Below, piece by piece: positions 17,315 to 26,389 of a DNA stretch of 64,000 nt. The position numbers and the translations under genes are program-made. Each line of letters starts with the position of its first letter. Position 1 is the stretch's first letter. The notes beneath the pieces are model-generated. The model made no database searches and was not told the origin of the DNA. It saw only the letters and a program-made list of their open reading frames with translations. The stretch comes from Paenibacillus sp. FSL R5-0912 (GTDB taxonomy: Bacteria; Bacillota; Bacilli; Paenibacillales; Paenibacillaceae), in the NCBI RefSeq assembly GCF_000758605.1, contig NZ_CP009282.1, positions 1,302,001 to 1,366,000 of the forward strand, read 5' to 3'.

Positions 17315-17890
17315 ATGACGACATATATTTACATGGTGAGACACGGGGATTCACTCCGGACCGGGGTGGACGAATGGACGCGCGGCCTATCTGCAAAAGG
17401 GGAAGGGGATGCGCGCAGAGTAACAGCATGCCTGCGTAATGAAGGCATTAACACGCTGTACAGCAGCCCGTATATCCGGGCCATAGATACGATAGCCGAT
17501 TTGGCCAAGGTACTTGGGCAGGAAATTACCCTTAAGGAGGACCTGAGAGAGAAGGTCTGGATGGAGGGCAACCGTCAGTTGGCTGATGAAGATTTGCTTC
17601 CGGCACTGCAGAAGATGTACGACGATCCGGACTTTGCCCTGCCGGGCGGTGAATCGAACCGCGAATGCCAGGCAAGGGCGGTAGAGGCGCTGCAGGAAAT
17701 CCTGCAGGCACATGAAGGAGAAAGAATTGCCATTGGGACTCACGGGCTGGTAATGGCGCTAATGATGGGTTATTTTGCCCCCGGATATGATCTGGACTTC
17801 TTGCTAAAGACCACCAAGCCAGATATTTATGTCATGGCCTTCTCGGAAGGCCGGTTGACCGGGGTGGAGCGTCTTCTAGTTAAGGAATGA
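17315..17890 (+). CDS. Histidine phosphatase family protein (phosphoglycerate mutase-like)
   Basis: A 191-aa branch-1 histidine phosphatase. The catalytic MVRHGDS is at residues 7-13, the proton-donor region ALPGGESNRECQAR at about 108-121, and the second catalytic His in IAIGTHGLVM at about 138-147. These enzymes use a phosphohistidine intermediate to hydrolyse phosphoesters, and the physiological substrate cannot be predicted. AGGAGG lies 7 bases before the ATG. Confidence 0.85.
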   Translation: MTTYIYMVRHGDSLRTGVDEWTRGLSAKGEGDARRVTACLRNEGINTLYSSPYIRAIDTIADLAKVLGQEITLKEDLREKVWMEGNRQLADEDLLPALQKMYDDPDFALPGGESNRECQARAVEALQEILQAHEGERIAIGTHGLVMALMMGYFAPGYDLDFLLKTTKPDIYVMAFSEGRLTGVERLLVKE

Positions 17891-18098
17891 GCATGGAGAA
17901 TGGCCGGAACAACGTCCCAAGCCGCGGATTGGCTGGGTGCGTTCTTTGGCGCGAGGGAGTAGAAATGCTACCTTTTCTACAACAATTTGAGATTGTGGAC
18001 GATTTGATGCGGGGAATGTTGTAGTTTGTACAGGATTTGCTGGCGGTCACCGCGGCGCGGCCGAGTCCATCATTCACCGGGGTACGGTGACGGCTAAG

Positions 18099-18878
18099 CT
18101 ACAGTCCGTAGAACCGCACCGTATTCGCTGTTAGAATAGCCTTCGCCTCGCTCCCGGTATATCCATGCAGCGCTCCCCAGGCGGCGGCAACGTCATGCAC
18201 CATTGCCGGATGGGTGGTACGCCCGGTGAATGGGCCTTCAAAAGGCCACGGACCATCGGTCTCCGCCATGACCAGCTCCGGCGGGTAGCGGCGCGCGAGA
18301 TCCTGAATCTCCTCTTCATAGAGAATATCGGGAGTGAACGAAATATAATAGCCGCGGCTGATCATACGGTCGACAGTATCTTCCGGGCCCTTGAACCAAT
18401 GGAAATGGGCCCGGGTAATGTGATGCTGCTCAAGCAAATCACATACGGTCCAGGCATCTTCATAGACGGCATGCAGCACCACCGGTTTGGCTAAACAAGC
18501 TGCCAGCTCAAGGAGTCTGTCCAGAAGCCGGATATAAGGTTCCATATCCCATGCCTCCCCGCGTTCTATAGCTTCGGCCCTGGAATAGTAAGGAAGCCCG
18601 ATTTCACCTATAGCTGCCATATCCGGGGCATGGAGCGTGATCCAGTCCAGCAGCGCGGCCAGCTCCTCCTCCGGCGGCAGCGGCTGCTCGGGATGGAAGC
18701 CGTAGGCGGGTCTCACCAGCCCGGGATAACGGGCTGCTATCTCCTGAGTACGCAGACTGGAAGTGAGGTTCATCGAGACCGCAATCAGCGCCTCAATGTC
18801 CTGCTCCGGCAAGCTCTGCAGCAAGGAGGATAACAAAGTCTCTTCATATTGGTCCAGATGTATATGGGCATCAATCAT
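18099..18878 (-). CDS. TatD family metal-dependent hydrolase
   Basis: A 259-aa TIM-barrel amidohydrolase of the TatD group. The metal ligands sit in DAHIHLDQY (residues 3-11), GFHPEQ (about 61), the Glu of IGEIGLPYY (about 90), VVLHAVYED (about 134), HFHWFKG (about 158) and ETDGPW (about 206). TatD proteins are divalent-metal-dependent nucleases or hydrolases. AAGGAG precedes the ATG. It lies downstream of a stalk-domain gene on the same strand, 25 bp apart, so the two are probably co-transcribed. Confidence 0.85.
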   Translation of the reverse strand: MIDAHIHLDQYEETLLSSLLQSLPEQDIEALIAVSMNLTSSLRTQEIAARYPGLVRPAYGFHPEQPLPPEEELAALLDWITLHAPDMAAIGEIGLPYYSRAEAIERGEAWDMEPYIRLLDRLLELAACLAKPVVLHAVYEDAWTVCDLLEQHHITRAHFHWFKGPEDTVDRMISRGYYISFTPDILYEEEIQDLARRYPPELVMAETDGPWPFEGPFTGRTTHPAMVHDVAAAWGALHGYTGSEAKAILTANTVRFYGL

Positions 18879-18903
18879 GCGTAATTGCTCCTTCCTCCGC
18901 AGG

Positions 18904-20028
18904 TTACTTCTCTACAAATTGCTGAGTGCTATCATGCGGTTCGAAAATGATCGAGCCAAGCTCCAGCCCCGCTGTCCCTGCCTTGTATTCCAGCTTCAGC
19001 GTTCCCATGCTCTCGGTCATTCCTACCATTAGGCTGGTATCCGCTAACAGCTTGCCGTCTTTCACCGAGTAGTAGGTAACAGCACCGATTCCTGCAGTCT
19101 TGCCGAAATATTTCAATCCGTCTTCTGCACGGTCCGGAATTCTTATCGTTACTTTGGACGGGGTTGCTCCTTTGAGCTCAAGCTTCAGCAGCACATCCTT
19201 CTTATCCAGCGAAATGCTGGAGGATACTACAGCAGAAGCAGCTTGTTCCGCTGCAGGCACGGAGAGCTCCTTCCACTGCTCAGGCTTGACCACATGAACT
19301 TCCTGCACTACCAGCGAAGTTCCGGTACCCAGTGTGAACACAACGGTTACTTCAGGTTTCCCGTCTGAATCTACATCCGCATAGAAGAGCTGGGGCGGAT
19401 TCGAGAAATCTCTGTCTACGGTCCAGTCGAAGCTGTGCTTCTTGCCGTTCACTTCCAGGATGAATCCTTTGTAGGTGTTGCCGTCCTTCAGCGCGGCATA
19501 CAGCTTGACCTTGGCATGACCCCCGGCCACAACGAGGGGTTCAGCGGGAACCCTGACGGTTGTGCTGAGACTGCCCGGCGTAATCACGACCCGGGTTCCT
19601 CCCGATTCCAGCTCTGTGGTAGCACCCGTAAGCGAATTCAGACTATCTGCCGGAATATATACATGTCCGGCCTTAAGAATAACAGTAGCCTCCAGGCTAT
19701 CTTGATAACTTCCATCTGTTTGTGTATAGCGGACCTGGATAGAGGAGCTGCCGGGGGTAAGGACTTTAGTATCCCAACCAGTCGTGAGAGTAAGCTGCTT
19801 GAGGACATTATTCCATTGCAGCTGGATAGGGTAAAATTCCTTCAGGGCAAGAGCCGGTACATATAATATCCCATTGGAATGGAATGGCGGAACTTGGGGA
19901 AGAACGGCTTGTCCGTCTACCTTAAGGGCTAGTGGAGCTGCAGCAGAATGGGCAATATTTATGGATGATGCCGCCGCATGACCTGCGATGAGCAGGGCAA
20001 TCGCGGAAGCGGCAATTAATTTTTTCAT
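18904..20028 (-). CDS. Secreted stalk-domain (copper-amine-oxidase N-type) protein
   Basis: A 374-aa exported protein. A signal peptide (about 1-22) precedes tandem beta-domains like copper-amine-oxidase N-terminal modules (GILYVPALALKEFYPIQLQW; HVYIPADSLNSLTG). A central region contains FYADVDSDGKPEVTVVF, reminiscent of an FG-GAP-like Asp-rich turn, and the C-terminal region is unassigned. The ATG at 20028 has GGAGG upstream, while the longer start at 20058 precedes that site. It is probably wall-associated. Confidence 0.7.
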   Translation of the reverse strand: MKKLIAASAIALLIAGHAAASSINIAHSAAAPLALKVDGQAVLPQVPPFHSNGILYVPALALKEFYPIQLQWNNVLKQLTLTTGWDTKVLTPGSSSIQVRYTQTDGSYQDSLEATVILKAGHVYIPADSLNSLTGATTELESGGTRVVITPGSLSTTVRVPAEPLVVAGGHAKVKLYAALKDGNTYKGFILEVNGKKHSFDWTVDRDFSNPPQLFYADVDSDGKPEVTVVFTLGTGTSLVVQEVHVVKPEQWKELSVPAAEQAASAVVSSSISLDKKDVLLKLELKGATPSKVTIRIPDRAEDGLKYFGKTAGIGAVTYYSVKDGKLLADTSLMVGMTESMGTLKLEYKAGTAGLELGSIIFEPHDSTQQFVEK

Positions 20029-20230
20029 AAGATAACCTCCGGAGTCTGGAAATTCCAATCCATTTTATTATAAATGAAAAACTCCGCTTGCGGGTCACGT
20101 TCTGTTAACAAAGATAAGTCAAGCCTGTTACGGTTCAAGTTTAGTATGATCTATCTACCAGAGGAGACAGCCGGTAATTCCGTATAATTAACACTAAATA
20201 TCTATACATATACGCAGGAGGGTGGAGTTA

Positions 20231-21136
20231 TTGTTGCGGACCCAAGGAATTATTATGGCCTCCGGCGGAGCGTTATTATGGGGAGTATCGGGGACGGTCG
20301 CCCAGCATTTGTTCCAGCAGTCCATGCTGCCTGCAGCCTGGCTGGTGACCCTGAGACTGCTGGTATCGGGAGTCCTGTTCCTGATGTTTACACTCCGTAA
20401 GGAGGGCTCGCAGGTATGGAAGCTGTGGCTGGACCGGAGATTCGTTCTTCAAATGCTGCTGTTCGGGCTGCTGGGCATGCTTGGGGTACAGTACACGTAC
20501 TTCGCTTCCATTGAGTCAGGCAATGCTGCAATCGCCACACTGCTGCAGTATTTAGCCCCGTTGTTTATTCTCCTGTACACTGTTATCTGGACAAGAACGA
20601 AGCTGGCTCCGCTGGATATCATCGGTGCGCTGCTCGCGCTGGGAGGAACGTATTTACTGCTGACCGGCGGCGATTCCTCGGAGCTGACCGTTCCCCTGAG
20701 AGGCTTGATCTGGGGGATTCTATCCGCAGTGTCCTTGACGTTCTATACCCTCTATTCAGGTCCGCTGCTGAAGCTGTACAGCACTTCACTGCTGATGGGC
20801 TGGGGGATGATTGTGGGAGGAGCAGGGATGAGTCTCATTCATCCGGTCTGGTCCGTTCCGTCTGCCGATTGGTCGCTGTCTATCATTCTGGCTATTCTAT
20901 TCGTTATTCTGCTGGGAACATTAGCCGCCTTCTATCTATACATCGGCAGTCTCCGCCACATTGCTCCGCATGAAGCCAGCCTGCTGTCCTGTACGGAACC
21001 GGTCTCAGCAATTGTCTCCTCCGTAATCTGGCTGTCCGTCCCCTTCAATCTGTACCAGGCACTGGGAGCGGGAATGGTTGTACTTATGACTGTAATGGTT
21101 TCTTTGAAATCACGGACTAAAGAGACCGCGAATTAA
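20231..21136 (+). CDS. EamA (DMT) family transporter
   Basis: A 301-aa membrane protein with ten predicted helices in two EamA repeats (SGGALLWGVSGTVAQHLF in the first, GLIWGILSAVSLTFYTLYSG opening the second). Family members export amino acids, nucleosides or other metabolites; the substrate is unknown. A TTG at 20231 is preferred as start because GGAGG ends 9 bases before it, whereas the GTG at 20222 abuts the ribosome site. Confidence 0.82.
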   Translation: MLRTQGIIMASGGALLWGVSGTVAQHLFQQSMLPAAWLVTLRLLVSGVLFLMFTLRKEGSQVWKLWLDRRFVLQMLLFGLLGMLGVQYTYFASIESGNAAIATLLQYLAPLFILLYTVIWTRTKLAPLDIIGALLALGGTYLLLTGGDSSELTVPLRGLIWGILSAVSLTFYTLYSGPLLKLYSTSLLMGWGMIVGGAGMSLIHPVWSVPSADWSLSIILAILFVILLGTLAAFYLYIGSLRHIAPHEASLLSCTEPVSAIVSSVIWLSVPFNLYQALGAGMVVLMTVMVSLKSRTKETAN

Positions 21137-21197
21137 ATCGAACGAAATCCCTGAATCCTTCCAAGTAGATAGTGTAAGCCTGAAGGGGGAATGACGG

Positions 21198-21782
21198 ATG
21201 AAGACAACAGAACCATATTCGCAGCTCATCGGACTCACGCTAGCCGGCAGCCGTGAAGCTTACGGTGAGTTATACGAGGCGACTATTCATGATGTCTATA
21301 AGGCCGTGCGTTTCCTCGTTTCCGGGGTTTCAGATGCAGAGAATATTGTGCAGGAGATATATATTGAGCTGTACCGTTCACTTAGGAAATTTGACAGGAC
21401 ACAAGCGTTTAGACCCTGGCTTATGGGGCTCACGATACGGCAGATTCATGCCCATAGGCGAAGAAGGTGGAGACAGTTCCGAATTCAGAACAAAGCGGAG
21501 CAGACTTGCCAGACTATAGAACATGATCTCGCCAGCGATGTTGTGGACCGGATGGCAAACCGGGTACTTACCGATATGGTAAGCCGTTTGCCGTACAAGC
21601 TGAAGCAGGTCATTATCCTGCATTACTTGCATGAGTATACTCAGGAAGAGATCGCTGCCATCCTTCAGATTCCGCTGGGAACGGTGAAATCACGGCTCCA
21701 TGCCGCTCTGCAGAAGCTTAGACGGAAACATCAGGTGACTACGATCAGGTTAGGGAAGGTGGAGGATCTGCATGAATCTTGA
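21198..21782 (+). CDS. ECF-type RNA polymerase sigma factor
   Basis: A 194-aa sigma-70-family protein. Region 2 (about 20-90) contains AENIVQEIYIELYRSLRKFD and AFRPWLMGLTIRQIHAHRRR. Region 4 (about 120-175) contains LPYKLKQVIILHYLHEYTQE and the helix-turn-helix IPLGTVKSRLHAALQKLRRK. The downstream gene overlaps by 11 bp and encodes a single-pass membrane protein of DUF3600 type, the expected anti-sigma partner. The target promoters cannot be inferred. Confidence 0.85.
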   Translation: MKTTEPYSQLIGLTLAGSREAYGELYEATIHDVYKAVRFLVSGVSDAENIVQEIYIELYRSLRKFDRTQAFRPWLMGLTIRQIHAHRRRRWRQFRIQNKAEQTCQTIEHDLASDVVDRMANRVLTDMVSRLPYKLKQVIILHYLHEYTQEEIAAILQIPLGTVKSRLHAALQKLRRKHQVTTIRLGKVEDLHES

Positions 21783-22527
21783 GCACAATTTGCGGCGGGC
21801 GCTTCAGGAAGAAGCCGGAGCTATGCACGCTCCACCCGAACTGAAAGGGGAGATCCTTAACAGGATTGCACTCAGACAAGGAGGGAAACGCATGAAAAAA
21901 TGGCTGGTAGCGGCAGTAGTAGCTGCAACCTTAATAATCCCTACCGGAGCGTATGCCGGTTACAATTATCTGGCGGATTCACTATACGGCTCGCAGGACA
22001 ATACAGCGAAGATCGGCGGCACACAGCAGCATTACGACCAGCTTGAGGCTAAGTTACAGCAGGCCAAGTCCAGTTTGAGCGGGGATGACTTCACTGCACT
22101 GTCAACTCTGCTGCATGAGTTAGCTGGCTATAATCTGCAGATCGCCGATGATCAGGGGGGGCTTCATCCTGAGAAGCTGAGTGCCGCAGATCAGCAACGC
22201 TACAAGGAGTTGGCTGCAGCAATTGAGCCGTATAATGACAAGCTGAATCAGGCAGAAGCTCCGGGAACTGCCGCAAGCACCACGGATACGGATTTCGCCG
22301 CCTTTAGCGATCAACTGCTTGTTAAGGCTGAGCAGACGTTTAGCGGTGAAGAATTGGCTGCAGTCCAGCAGCTGATTGGTGAATGGAAGATGTATACAGC
22401 CCGAATGAGCGGTCCGGATCATAGCATTGTATCAGATGCTGAGTTAGCCGAGCATGCCGCTCTGCTGGAGAAGCTTAATCCATATCTGGAAAAGATGGGG
22501 TATAGGATAAAGCCTTCTAACCGTTAA
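21772..22527 (+). CDS. Membrane anti-sigma-like protein (DUF3600-type)
   Basis: A 251-aa protein with a cytoplasmic N-terminus (NLEHNLRRALQEEAGAMHAP), one transmembrane helix (about 43-62) and a large helical extracytoplasmic domain resembling DUF3600, which sits next to ECF sigma genes in bacilli. It would sequester the upstream sigma factor until the outer domain senses its signal. The overlap with the sigma gene supports translational coupling. The assignment rests on context and a remembered family pattern. Confidence 0.7.
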   Translation: MNLEHNLRRALQEEAGAMHAPPELKGEILNRIALRQGGKRMKKWLVAAVVAATLIIPTGAYAGYNYLADSLYGSQDNTAKIGGTQQHYDQLEAKLQQAKSSLSGDDFTALSTLLHELAGYNLQIADDQGGLHPEKLSAADQQRYKELAAAIEPYNDKLNQAEAPGTAASTTDTDFAAFSDQLLVKAEQTFSGEELAAVQQLIGEWKMYTARMSGPDHSIVSDAELAEHAALLEKLNPYLEKMGYRIKPSNR

Positions 22528-22550
22528 AAATGCCGCCATGCACAAAATCA

Positions 22551-22595
22551 AAAACCACCGGACAGGGGAAATTCCCGTATATCCGGTGGTTTTTA
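22551..22595 (+). terminator. Rho-independent terminator
   Basis: AAAACCACCGGA (22551-22562) pairs with TCCGGTGGTTTT (22582-22593), followed by more T. It ends the sigma/anti-sigma operon. Confidence 0.85.
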
Positions 22596-22700
22596 TATAA
22601 ATATAAGAATTTATATGTTTCACATGATAACTTATCCTTCTATTTCTCGCTGAAACGGTACCGTCCTTACAAAAGAACGGCAAAGCCGTTTCCACTTGCC

Positions 22701-22862
22701 ATACTGCGTTGTAAGGAGCGTACCCGGCTGAATCAGATGGATGAGCAGCACGGCCGCCTGCATCCCAGTGTAATCAGACAGTCTCAAAAATTGGACGACC
22801 TCACTAATGAATATCACAAAGAGCAGTCAGGCCTGAATTCCCTCAAGCGCCAGCAAGACTAA
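22701..22862 (+). CDS. Spo0E-like aspartyl-phosphate phosphatase, start unclear, possibly decayed
   Basis: A reading frame of about 53 codons with the Spo0E-family pattern: a first helix (ILRCKERTRLNQMDEQHG), a turn with HPSVI, and a second helix with the signature SQKLDDLTNEYHKE (the SxxLD core that contacts Spo0A). Spo0E-type proteins dephosphorylate Spo0A~P and delay sporulation. No ATG, GTG or TTG with a ribosome site opens it. The best local candidates are ATA 22701 or CTG 22704, and a much longer frame from 22530 would run through the terminator. Its 3' end overlaps the convergent TetR gene by 36 bp. It may be a real small gene with an unusual start or a remnant. Confidence 0.45.
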   Translation: MLRCKERTRLNQMDEQHGRLHPSVIRQSQKLDDLTNEYHKEQSGLNSLKRQQD

Positions 22863-23402
22863 GTTCCGGACAGATTCCTCGTTCAGTGCATCCCCCGTCA
22901 ACAATAACCGGTAAAAAATAGGCCCGTAAATCAAGTCGATACTGCTCCAGATGTCGAGCTCTTGCTTCAATTCTCCTCTCGCCACTCCCCGTTCGAGCAA
23001 CTGCCAGGCCTCCTGGCGGCGAGGACCGAAAAATCTGCTGCGGTAAGCCTCAGCCAGTCCTGGGTCGAATTGCCCTTGACCGATCAGTTCAGTAATGACT
23101 TTGCCTTCCCGGCTGGACAGGAACATGGCCAGATTTCCCGCGTGGATCACCAAATCCTCCTTCACAGAGCCGCTGTCTGGTATAGGCAGTCTGGCGGAAG
23201 CGGCAAAAAGATATCCGTCTATCACTACCGCAGCTTTATTCGGCCACCATTTATAGATGGTCGCTTTGCTGACCTGAGCCAGTTCCGCGATTTTCTCCAC
23301 CGTAACTGCACCGAATCCCATCTCCAGCAATAAATCATATGAAGCGTTCAGAATGGCATTCTTCGCCTCCGTATTGCGCGGCCGGCCCCTCTTCTTATCC
23401 AT
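22827..23402 (-). CDS. TetR/AcrR family transcriptional repressor
   Basis: A 191-aa regulator. The TetR helix-turn-helix occupies residues 10-56 (GFGAVTVEKIAELAQVSKAT followed by IYKWWPNKAAVV). The C-terminal ligand-binding domain is of the TetR_C_16/AefR-like helical type. It is divergent from an MFS transporter with two matching inverted repeats between them, the usual arrangement for autoregulation and ligand-controlled efflux. AGGAGG precedes the ATG. Confidence 0.88.
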   Translation of the reverse strand: MDKKRGRPRNTEAKNAILNASYDLLLEMGFGAVTVEKIAELAQVSKATIYKWWPNKAAVVIDGYLFAASARLPIPDSGSVKEDLVIHAGNLAMFLSSREGKVITELIGQGQFDPGLAEAYRSRFFGPRRQEAWQLLERGVARGELKQELDIWSSIDLIYGPIFYRLLLTGDALNEESVRNLVLLALEGIQA

Positions 23403-23503
23403 GGCGCGTTCCTCCTAATAGATGACTACATATATAACCTGCGACATCCAAACTCAAGATCGATCTGTAACTGGAGTATATCATAAAACCGCCTATTTAC
23501 AAA

Positions 23504-23559
23504 ACTGAACGTTTAGTATATTATTTGGTCATAGGAATTACTAAACTGTACGTTCAGTA
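23504..23559. promoter_or_regulatory. Paired TetR operators between regulator and MFS gene
   Basis: ACTGAACGTTTAGTA (23504-23518) and the inverted copy TACTAAACTGTACGTTCAGTA (23539-23559) lie in the divergent promoter region. Each is itself nearly palindromic (ACTNAACGTTNAGT-like), as expected for TetR dimer sites. The second lies 25 bp before the MFS start codon. Confidence 0.7.
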
Positions 23560-23584
23560 TTTAAAATTGAAAGGTGGAATTGAT

Positions 23585-24787
23585 ATGCAACAACAAGCTG
23601 TATCTTCTGTAAACCACAAGGCTATTCCAGGCTGGATCACATTTCTGCTCGCAGTATCCTGCGGCCTGATTGTGGCGAATCTCTATTATGCACAGACGCT
23701 GGTCGGACCGATCGGGCAGGCCATTCATCTGTCTCCAGGAGCCACGGGGCTGATTGTGACGCTGACACAAATCGGTTATGTTGTCGGGCTGCTGTTCATT
23801 GTCCCGCTCAGTGATATTATCGAGAACCGGCGGCTCGCTGTAACGTCCCTAATTCTGGTCGTAGCTGCACTTGCAGCTGCGGCACTTGCACCGAATGCTC
23901 CGCTGTTTCTTGCAGCCTCCATGTTCATCGGGCTAGGTTCAGTGGCAGCGCAGATCCTGGTGCCGTATGCATCGTATCTGGCGGCAGAAGAGGAACGCGG
24001 CCGTGTGGTAGGCAATGTGATGAGCGGACTGCTGCTGGGTATTATGTTTGCCCGGCCGGTGGCAAGCTTCATGGCCGGATTGTGGGGCTGGAAGTCTATA
24101 TTTGTTGTCTCTGCAGTTGTGATTGCGCTCCTGACCCTGCTTCTGTCCCGCATACTTCCGGCACGCAAGCCAGAATCTACGTTGAATTACGGCCAATTAA
24201 TCCGTTCGCTGGGTACACTGTGGATGCATACGCCGCTGTTACGCCGCCGGGCGATATACCAGGCCAGCCTGTTCGGCGCCTTCAGTCTGTTCTGGACGAC
24301 AGTTCCAATGCACCTGTCCAGCTACTATCACCTGTCCCAGCAAGGCATTGCCTTGTTTGCTCTCGCCGGTGTGGGCGGAGCGGTAGCAGCCCCGATTGCG
24401 GGAAGACTGGCGGACAAGGGCTGGACCAGACCCTTGACTGGCCTTGCCATATCCCTCGCCGCAATATCGTTTATCATGGCTTATCTGCTAAGAGATGATT
24501 CTAGACTTACACTTGGCCTGCTGGTACTGACGGCAATCCTTCTGGACATGAGTGTATCCGGCAATCTGGTACTGGGACAGCGGGTCATTTATTCACTCGG
24601 CAATGAAACCAGAGGACGGCTGAACGGGTTGTTTATGGCGATATTTTTTGTAGGCGGAGCGGTGGGTTCTTCTCTGGGCGGTTGGGCCTATGCTTACGGC
24701 GGCTGGAACCTTGCCACACTGATCGGGCTTATTCTGCCGGTGCTGGCGCTGGTCTACTTTTTGACCGAAAAGAAGAATAACGGATAA
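23585..24787 (+). CDS. MFS transporter, probable drug or metabolite exporter
   Basis: A 400-aa, 12-helix MFS protein of the YnfM/arabinose-efflux-like type ([20 protein letters not shown] at the N-terminus; [14 protein letters not shown] as motif A). The ATG at 23585 lies 7 bases after GGTGG. Its control by the divergent TetR repressor is supported by the operators overlapping its promoter, so induction by an exported compound is likely. Confidence 0.82.
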   Translation: MQQQAVSSVNHKAIPGWITFLLAVSCGLIVANLYYAQTLVGPIGQAIHLSPGATGLIVTLTQIGYVVGLLFIVPLSDIIENRRLAVTSLILVVAALAAAALAPNAPLFLAASMFIGLGSVAAQILVPYASYLAAEEERGRVVGNVMSGLLLGIMFARPVASFMAGLWGWKSIFVVSAVVIALLTLLLSRILPARKPESTLNYGQLIRSLGTLWMHTPLLRRRAIYQASLFGAFSLFWTTVPMHLSSYYHLSQQGIALFALAGVGGAVAAPIAGRLADKGWTRPLTGLAISLAAISFIMAYLLRDDSRLTLGLLVLTAILLDMSVSGNLVLGQRVIYSLGNETRGRLNGLFMAIFFVGGAVGSSLGGWAYAYGGWNLATLIGLILPVLALVYFLTEKKNNG

Positions 24788-24830
24788 GCACGGAACCCCT
24801 GCCTGCGGTTCACTGGGAATCTCCCTGTTT

Positions 24831-24861
24831 GAGGACCTCTTACACCAAGAGGTCTTTTTTG
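24831..24861 (+). terminator. Rho-independent terminator
   Basis: GGACCTCTT, the loop ACACCA and AAGAGGTCTTTTTT. It follows the MFS gene. Confidence 0.8.
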
Positions 24862-25063
24862 TGCAATAACTATTGATATGGAAAATAACTTTTTGGAGAA
24901 GTTCTGCTATGGAAACAGATACAAAGTGACATTTTTTTCACAAGTACTATTTTCCATTTCATAAAGACGATAGAGTGTCCGATAAAGAGAAAGTAGCATA
25001 GAGATAAAACTACAATATATTCAAAAATTCGACATTAAACGACAAGAAAAGGCGGCTGATGAA

Positions 25064-26389
25064 GTGAGTGTAAGACGATTGAGGACAGTTTCACAGGTGT
25101 TAATTAGTATTATTGTACTGGCGGCTATGTTGGGCTGCAGTTCATCAAACGGAAGTACGGCGGACAAGACCGCCAAGGATCAGGAAGTGAAGCTGAAGTT
25201 TATCTGGTGGGGGAAGGACCAGCGCAAGCAGGATACCCTGAAGGTTATTGCACTCTATGAGAAGCAGCATCCGAACGTACATATTATGACAGAAGATTAC
25301 TCAGTGAATAATGATGTTGCTACCCAGCTGGCAATGGAGACCGCCGACCAGGCTACACCTGATATTATACAGGGGGATTACAGCTTCATCTTCGATTATA
25401 TTAACCGTGATCTGATTGAACCGCTGAATCCTTACATAAAAAATAAGACGCTTTCGACTTCCGATATTGCCAAGTCGACACTGCTTCCGGGGATGAAGGG
25501 TGATGAATTATTTGCGCTGAATATCGGCATGAATTCTGAAGCTCTTTTGTACGATCCTGAGTTTTTCCAGGAGGCCGGCCTTGCAGTTCCTTCAATGGAC
25601 TACACGATTGATGAACTGCATACCCTGCTAACGCAACTGAAAGAAACAGTGGATACTCCGGATTTCTATCCGCTTGGGAATATGTTTAATGCGAATTATT
25701 ATCTGAGAACCCGCGGAGCCTCGATGTTCAACGCTGCAGGAACGAATCTGGGATATGATGACGATACTATATTATCCGATTATCTGTCCCTGTATAAGCA
25801 GTGGTATGACGAAGGCCTGATTAAGCCGGATTCCTACCAAGATATCCCTGTAGATGAGAGTCATCCGGTTATCAGCAGACAATCGGCTTTTTACTTCGGG
25901 TTCAGCAATAATGTTGCTGCGCTGAGCAAGTTAGCCGGCCACACCATCAAGCTGCTGCCCCTTCCTGTGATCACAGAAGACGGTGAAGGCAGATTCATCA
26001 AGCCGTCGATGTTCCTGGCGGTGTCTTCCTATTCCAAATATCCGGAGGAAGCTGTCAAATTCCTGGACTTCTTCGTGAATAATGCAGAGGCGAATGATAT
26101 TCTCCAGGGCGAACGCGGCATTCCGGTATCCAAAGTGATCTCTGCCAAGCTATCAGCAAAAGCGGATGAGACCGGTAAGCAGCAATTGGAGCTGATCAAC
26201 TATCTGAACACCCATTCGGCGCCTATAGATGCTCCTGCTCCCGGGAACTCCATTGTTGTAAGTAATTCTTTCCTGTTAATCCTCAAGCATGTAGTAGAAG
26301 GCAGCATTACACCGGAACAAGGTGCTAAATTTTACCGCTCAGAGGCGACCGGGATCCTGCAGGGTTCTGGGACGGAGGGCGAGAAATGA
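25064..26389 (+). CDS. Extracellular solute-binding lipoprotein (family 1, carbohydrate type)
   Basis: A 441-aa lipoprotein with lipobox MLGC (Cys25) and a family-1 solute-binding fold ([20 protein letters not shown] at the mature N-terminus; [20 protein letters not shown]). Such proteins normally deliver sugars to an ABC permease. Here no permease or ATPase follows; instead the last 4 bases overlap the start of a chemoreceptor gene. A GTG start has AAGGCGG upstream. The simplest reading is a binding protein that presents its ligand to the adjacent chemoreceptor, which is an inference from coupling. Confidence 0.85.
   Translation: MSVRRLRTVSQVLISIIVLAAMLGCSSSNGSTADKTAKDQEVKLKFIWWGKDQRKQDTLKVIALYEKQHPNVHIMTEDYSVNNDVATQLAMETADQATPDIIQGDYSFIFDYINRDLIEPLNPYIKNKTLSTSDIAKSTLLPGMKGDELFALNIGMNSEALLYDPEFFQEAGLAVPSMDYTIDELHTLLTQLKETVDTPDFYPLGNMFNANYYLRTRGASMFNAAGTNLGYDDDTILSDYLSLYKQWYDEGLIKPDSYQDIPVDESHPVISRQSAFYFGFSNNVAALSKLAGHTIKLLPLPVITEDGEGRFIKPSMFLAVSSYSKYPEEAVKFLDFFVNNAEANDILQGERGIPVSKVISAKLSAKADETGKQQLELINYLNTHSAPIDAPAPGNSIVVSNSFLLILKHVVEGSITPEQGAKFYRSEATGILQGSGTEGEK

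Noticed and set aside
17880..18077. 65-codon minus-strand frame between the histidine phosphatase and TatD genes
   Set aside because: No ribosome site and an Arg/Ser-rich shadow-like composition. The region instead carries a CTACAAC/GTTGTAG inverted repeat and is probably non-coding.
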